Positions 6,109-8,957 of a stretch of DNA of 8,957 bases are shown piece after piece. Under the pieces are notes generated by a model, which saw only the letters and a program-made list of their open reading frames with translations, had not been told where the DNA came from and did not search any database. The stretch is from Pseudomonadota bacterium. Lineage in GTDB: Bacteria > Pseudomonadota > Gammaproteobacteria > Acidiferrobacterales > UBA6901. Location of the stretch: assembly GCA_021785795.1 (NCBI GenBank), contig JAJYEK010000152.1:1-8957 (forward strand), read 5' to 3'. The translations under genes and the position numbers were made by a program. Numbering within the stretch: the first letter of the stretch is position 1; each line of letters starts with the position of its first letter.

Positions 6109-7403
6109 TGCTGCTGTTCCTGATGTTTAAGGATATGCATAGGCTCTAGGTCTGCGGCCAGGCGGTTTCGTGACGCAGTCGGCAGTCCGTAGGGGTTTGC
6201 GCACCGGTGTAGGGCGTCTAGCAATTCCAAATGCCGCTTTTCCAGGAGCTGGCGGCTGACTAGCTCGCGCCGGAACGGAATAATGTAGTCGACCGGGTGA
6301 ATCAAGACCGGGCAGACCATTACGCAGGCGGCGCAAGTTGTGCAGGCCCAGACCTCCGCAGCCGAGACGACGCTGGTTGCGAGGAGGTCTTTCAGTGGCG
6401 TTTTGACAAGGATCTGTTCACGCAGCGTTTGCACGAGCTTGCGCGGCGATAAGGCGGTGCCAATTGCGACCGCTGGACAGACGGCTTCACAGCGCCCACA
6501 GCTCGTGCATGCCAGCAATGCACAGCGCTCGGCCCCCTGCAGGTCGCCGATGCTCGACAAACCGACCTTCAGGTCGAAGTCTCCGCTGGCCAAGACGCTC
6601 CTCAGATCGAAAGGAACGCGCGGTTCGAGATGCGGTTTATCCTGCGTCATCATGATATTCAGCGGTGCTGCGACGGCATGCAGGAGCGGGCCGTAGGGCA
6701 GCAGAGATATCAGCAAAAACGCAACCAGGGCGTGGCTCCACCACAGTACCACGTAGAAGGGTTGCGCCGATGGTCCGACACCGAACGCTCCCAGAGCGTG
6801 CGCGAGTCGCACGCCGACGAATGACCAGCCGGCCCACGGCACGGGGTGGATCACCAGACGCAAGCCCTCCAGCAGGAATCCGGTGAGTCCAAGATAGAGC
6901 AGTCCTGCGATGTTCAGGATGAACAGCCGCTGTATCCGGCGCTGGGCAGGCTCCGTTCGGCGCAGGTTCACGAGGCGCCGTATCAGCGCGATAAGCAGTC
7001 CAGCGACGAACAGGAGGCTGAATGCGTCGACAAGGGATTCGAAACGGAGGTAGAACGCGCCAGACAAGAAGTGGGTGCCCGAAATTCTGGCAAGAGTCCA
7101 GTCGACAGCAACCAGACTTGTCGCGGCCAGCAGCCCCAGAAAGCCGAAGAAAATCGCCAGATGCGGCCAGCCGCGCGGGTGCTGCGCAACGCGCCATTGC
7201 AACAGAACATGATGGGCAATCCGGATGATGGCACCGGCGCTGCCTGGGGCAAGCGTTGCGAGGCGACGGAGGCGAATGTCCGGCAGACACCGGCGTAGAC
7301 GTATGATTAATGCTGCCGCAAACGGGACAAAGAGAAGATATAGGACTAGATCCGACCCTGAAGGAACCAGGCCGAAGGTCTCGGGAATGGGTACGGTACG
7401 CAT
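6096..7403 (-). CDS. NarI-like membrane protein with two 4Fe-4S motifs (ETF:quinone oxidoreductase membrane half)
   Basis: The product is 435 aa. The first 250 residues hold about five hydrophobic segments (near 17-35, 80-100, 122-142, 160-180 and 217-237) resembling the heme b-binding NarI/HdrE region, with candidate heme ligands His81, His224 and His242. A ferredoxin-like part follows with two CX2CX2CX3CP motifs (Cys299/302/305/309 and Cys354/357/360/364). The chain then ends in a linker (NPYGLP near 403-408) that, in fused relatives, leads into the CCG domains; here a TAG stops it and the next gene supplies them. Expected role: anchor the complex in the cytoplasmic membrane and pass ETF electrons to quinone. 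It starts 76 bases after the acyl-CoA dehydrogenase. The ATG lacks a clear Shine-Dalgarno, but no alternative in-frame ATG is visible upstream. Confidence 0.9.
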   Translation of the reverse strand: MRTVPIPETFGLVPSGSDLVLYLLFVPFAAALIIRLRRCLPDIRLRRLATLAPGSAGAIIRIAHHVLLQWRVAQHPRGWPHLAIFFGFLGLLAATSLVAVDWTLARISGTHFLSGAFYLRFESLVDAFSLLFVAGLLIALIRRLVNLRRTEPAQRRIQRLFILNIAGLLYLGLTGFLLEGLRLVIHPVPWAGWSFVGVRLAHALGAFGVGPSAQPFYVVLWWSHALVAFLLISLLPYGPLLHAVAAPLNIMMTQDKPHLEPRVPFDLRSVLASGDFDLKVGLSSIGDLQGAERCALLACTSCGRCEAVCPAVAIGTALSPRKLVQTLREQILVKTPLKDLLATSVVSAAEVWACTTCAACVMVCPVLIHPVDYIIPFRRELVSRQLLEKRHLELLDALHRCANPYGLPTASRNRLAADLEPMHILKHQEQQQCVK

Positions 7404-7479
7404 GAATGCATGAAAGGAGATCCGGCCGTGAACAGGGCGGATCCCTACCTTCCATAGGCCGCGGGTCGCACGTACATGC

Positions 7480-8793
7480 CTAGGGTCGCGGCGCTACTGT
7501 GCCGATCCCCTCCATGTCCTTGGTAAATGAGATCGGTTCACTGTCCATGAATGACCGGGGATTGAAGCTCGGTTGGGCCAGTACACCCCAGATTTTGCGC
7601 CGCTGCATGCCCATGTTTCCCGCATCGTAGATCGGAAAACACAGTACGTCGCGCATGAATTTGTCCATGGGGTGACTGCGCCGGTCGTAGCTATTAATGC
7701 CCATTACGCGCATGCAGTCATAGACACATTGGGTTGCGACTTCGCCGGCGTAAATTTTGGACATGGCGCCAAGCACGTGATTCTCGGAATCGTGCAAATC
7801 GGCATAGTGCCCAGCCTTCCAGCAGAGGTAGCGGCACGCCTCAATGCGCATTGCCACATCGGCAAGCATGTAGCCAACATTCTGATAGAAAATGATCGGA
7901 TCAGCGCCGCCAGCCGTATAGGACTTTGCCCATTTCAGGACATATTCGTACGCTGATCTTGCAGTTGCCACCGCCGCAATTCCGGCCACGGGTCCGGACC
8001 AGGTAAATGCCTTGCTTATTACGAGATCGCCATCACCGATTGCAAACACGTTTTCCGCTGGTACGCGGGCATTGTTAAAGCGAATATCCGCATTCTGATT
8101 GAGCCGCTGCCCCATCTTGTCAATGCATGGCTCGTAGGTAACCCCCGGTGTGCCGCGTGGCACCAATATGCAGGAAAGCGCCCCCTTGCCGTCCCTCGTT
8201 CGGTCGGTCCGCGCCACGACCGTATTGACGTCAGCACCGTTCATGTCCCAGCCTGCAGCGCTCGAAGGCCAGTACTTGCGGCCGTTGATTACATATTCAC
8301 CGTTCTTCAAGTCGGCTGTGACCTGTATTCCGGCTCTTGGGCTGGGATGGTCAAAATTGGCAGTACCACCAGGATTGCCTGCAGGTTCTGAAACGAGCCA
8401 GCCCGCCAGATAGCTTTTCGCGGGATCATTGCATGCCTCGGTAAGCCATTTCTTCTTCTGTTGCGCGGTGCCGAACCAAACCAGAGGCATCAATGCCAAG
8501 CCGTTGACCAGCAAGACGCAGCCGAAGCCGGGGTCGACGGCGGCGATTTCCTCGACCGCTATCAGCACATCCACGCTGCTCAGCCCTGCGCCGCCGTATT
8601 CCCGCGGCAGGAATCCGGTGGCAAAACCCAATTCGTAGGCCTTCTGATAGGCGGGCTTGATCATCTGGAAGCCCTTGATCGGATCGGGTTCGGCATCTGC
8701 GTCCCGGATGACGGGCCTCAGGATATCTTCAGCGAACTCGCGTGCCACGTTCTGGAGGATTTTCTGCTCAGAAGTCAATGAAAAATCAATCAA
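7480..8793 (-). CDS. Acyl-CoA dehydrogenase family protein with altered catalytic-base motif
   Basis: The product is 437 aa from a TTG at 8793, slightly longer than the usual 380-400. The all-alpha N-terminal domain begins DFSLTSEQKILQ and includes FLPREYGGAGLS near 61-72. The middle beta domain has VSEPAGNPGG (134-143, the place of the canonical TEPxAGSD) and INGRKYWPSSA (169-179). The C-terminal helical domain runs from about 265 to 400. It should oxidise an acyl-CoA using FAD and reduce the ETF encoded downstream. In the region where many family members have IYEGT with the catalytic Glu, this protein reads IYDAGN (388-393), so Asp390 may replace Glu or the base may lie elsewhere. A residue tail after about 405 is extra. 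AAAGGAG 9 bases before the TTG supports the start. Substrate not predictable. Confidence 0.92.
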   Translation of the reverse strand: MIDFSLTSEQKILQNVAREFAEDILRPVIRDADAEPDPIKGFQMIKPAYQKAYELGFATGFLPREYGGAGLSSVDVLIAVEEIAAVDPGFGCVLLVNGLALMPLVWFGTAQQKKKWLTEACNDPAKSYLAGWLVSEPAGNPGGTANFDHPSPRAGIQVTADLKNGEYVINGRKYWPSSAAGWDMNGADVNTVVARTDRTRDGKGALSCILVPRGTPGVTYEPCIDKMGQRLNQNADIRFNNARVPAENVFAIGDGDLVISKAFTWSGPVAGIAAVATARSAYEYVLKWAKSYTAGGADPIIFYQNVGYMLADVAMRIEACRYLCWKAGHYADLHDSENHVLGAMSKIYAGEVATQCVYDCMRVMGINSYDRRSHPMDKFMRDVLCFPIYDAGNMGMQRRKIWGVLAQPSFNPRSFMDSEPISFTKDMEGIGTVAPRP

Positions 8794-8802
8794 GGCGGCG
8801 TG

Positions 8803-8809
8803 CTCCTTT
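8803..8809 (-). promoter_or_regulatory. Shine-Dalgarno for the acyl-CoA dehydrogenase TTG start
   Basis: Read on the minus strand, AAAGGAG is followed after 9 bases by TTG at 8793. The encoded N-terminus matches the start expected for the family, so this unusual start codon is well supported. Confidence 0.7.
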
Positions 8810-8815
8810 CAGCTA

Positions 8816-8830
8816 TGTAATTGTTTTACA
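8816..8830. promoter_or_regulatory. Operator-like dyad before the acyl-CoA dehydrogenase operon
   Basis: TGTAA-N5-TTACA is a perfect 5-bp dyad with a 5-base spacer (minus strand TGTAAAACAATTACA), placed 23 bases before the TTG and directly against the inner edge of the right repeat arm at 8831. Its size and position suit a dimeric repressor. On the minus strand TACATA overlaps its end and could be a -10 box, with a weak TTACAG about 19 bases upstream as -35, so a promoter here is possible but poorly supported. The dyad also contains the stop codon of the truncated hydratase-like fragment. No regulator gene is present in the window to pair with it. Confidence 0.35.
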
Positions 8831-8903
8831 CTTTGCCTCTGTAACACTGGGGATCGCCCACTCCCTTCGCTATCGCAACCGGCGGATTAACGCTTTTGCT
8901 CAT
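8826..8903 (-). pseudogene. Truncated second copy of the hydratase-like gene (first 24 codons)
   Basis: On the minus strand, ATG at 8903 opens the same frame as the intact gene at 55. It is identical for 24 codons and then breaks after AAAG at the repeat edge, reading one new valine and a TAA at 8828-8826: 25 aa instead of 121. It lacks the whole SH3-like domain, so it cannot make a working subunit. It keeps the strong Shine-Dalgarno and points at the acyl-CoA dehydrogenase, whose start is 32 bases further on; it could act as a leader peptide. It may instead reflect an assembly junction rather than a real gene remnant. Confidence 0.75.
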
Positions 8904-8957
8904 GGCGCTTTTTCACCTCCTCGATCTTGGCCGTCAACTCTGTCAACGTGATGTGCT
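8831..8957. repeat. Right arm of 127-bp perfect terminal inverted repeat
   Basis: This is the reverse complement of bases 1-127 with no mismatch. The inner edge at 8831 falls within codon 25 of the copied hydratase-like gene and abuts a TGTAA/TTACA dyad. The arm reaches the end of the window, so the duplication may continue outward. Both arms are oriented so that their genes read inward, one into the hydratase/DGC/ThDP block and the other into the acyl-CoA dehydrogenase/ETF operon. Exact identity implies recent duplication, active gene conversion, or an assembly-graph overlap. Confidence 0.97.
8887..8957 (-). CDS. 3' end of the unidentified upstream gene, second copy
   Basis: This is the inverted copy of the gene tail at 1-71: about 22 residues ending in the charged helix-like tail, with TAA at 8889-8887. 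It overlaps the truncated hydratase-like fragment (ATG at 8903) by 17 bases as on the left. If the duplication is real, a second copy of this gene, perhaps complete, lies outside the window upstream of the acyl-CoA dehydrogenase operon. Confidence 0.5.
   Translation of the reverse strand, partial: HITLTELTAKIEEVKKRHEQKR

Noticed and set aside
1..8957. Circular molecule (plasmid) read from matching ends
   Set aside because: A circular contig would show a direct terminal repeat. The ends here are inverted relative to each other, so they cannot simply be joined.
1..8957. Composite transposon or insertion-sequence ends
   Set aside because: The repeat arms are ordinary coding sequence with a ribosome site. 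No transposase, integrase or short target duplication is seen inside.

Overview
The window holds two converging gene blocks. Its two outermost 127 bases (1-127 and 8831-8957) are exact reverse complements of each other. GC content is moderately high, and Shine-Dalgarno sequences and overlapping operon genes are typically bacterial. A proteobacterium, perhaps a betaproteobacterium with aerobic or respiratory catabolism, fits the gene content. No marker gene fixes the taxonomy.

Left block, plus strand (1-2891): the 3' tail of an unidentified gene overlaps an intact gene for a small SH3-like protein of the thiocyanate hydrolase alpha / nitrile hydratase beta C-terminal family (55-420). Next come a small cysteine-rich DGC-domain protein, a putative zinc binder (525-917), and a thiamine-diphosphate enzyme of the acetolactate synthase superfamily (TTG start at 1107, ending 2891). 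The metal-binding nitrile hydratase alpha-type subunit expected beside such a protein is not in the window.

Centre (2892-3458): about 570 bases with no convincing gene. It holds several small dyads and one short hairpin plus T-run that fits termination of the plus-strand block.

Right block, minus strand (8793 down to 3459): a tight operon reading acyl-CoA dehydrogenase, membrane NarI-like protein with two 4Fe-4S motifs, soluble-looking two-CCG-domain (DUF224/HdrD-like) protein, EtfB, EtfA. Junctions are a 76-nt gap, then overlaps of 13, 4 and 1 nt. This is a complete electron path: acyl-CoA oxidation to ETF, then to a membrane heme/Fe-S oxidoreductase, then to quinone. The membrane oxidoreductase, usually one fused polypeptide, is divided here into two genes at the linker between the ferredoxin-like and CCG domains.

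The right-hand 127 bases carry the same upstream gene tail and the first 24 codons of the small hydratase-like gene, read toward the acyl-CoA dehydrogenase operon. Both operons therefore have the same leader, pointing inward from both ends. This may be the inner edge of a longer inverted duplication. Because 127 is also a common de Bruijn assembly k-mer, an assembly-graph overlap must be excluded or used to interpret it. No CRISPR array, tRNA, rRNA, transposase or integrase gene was seen.
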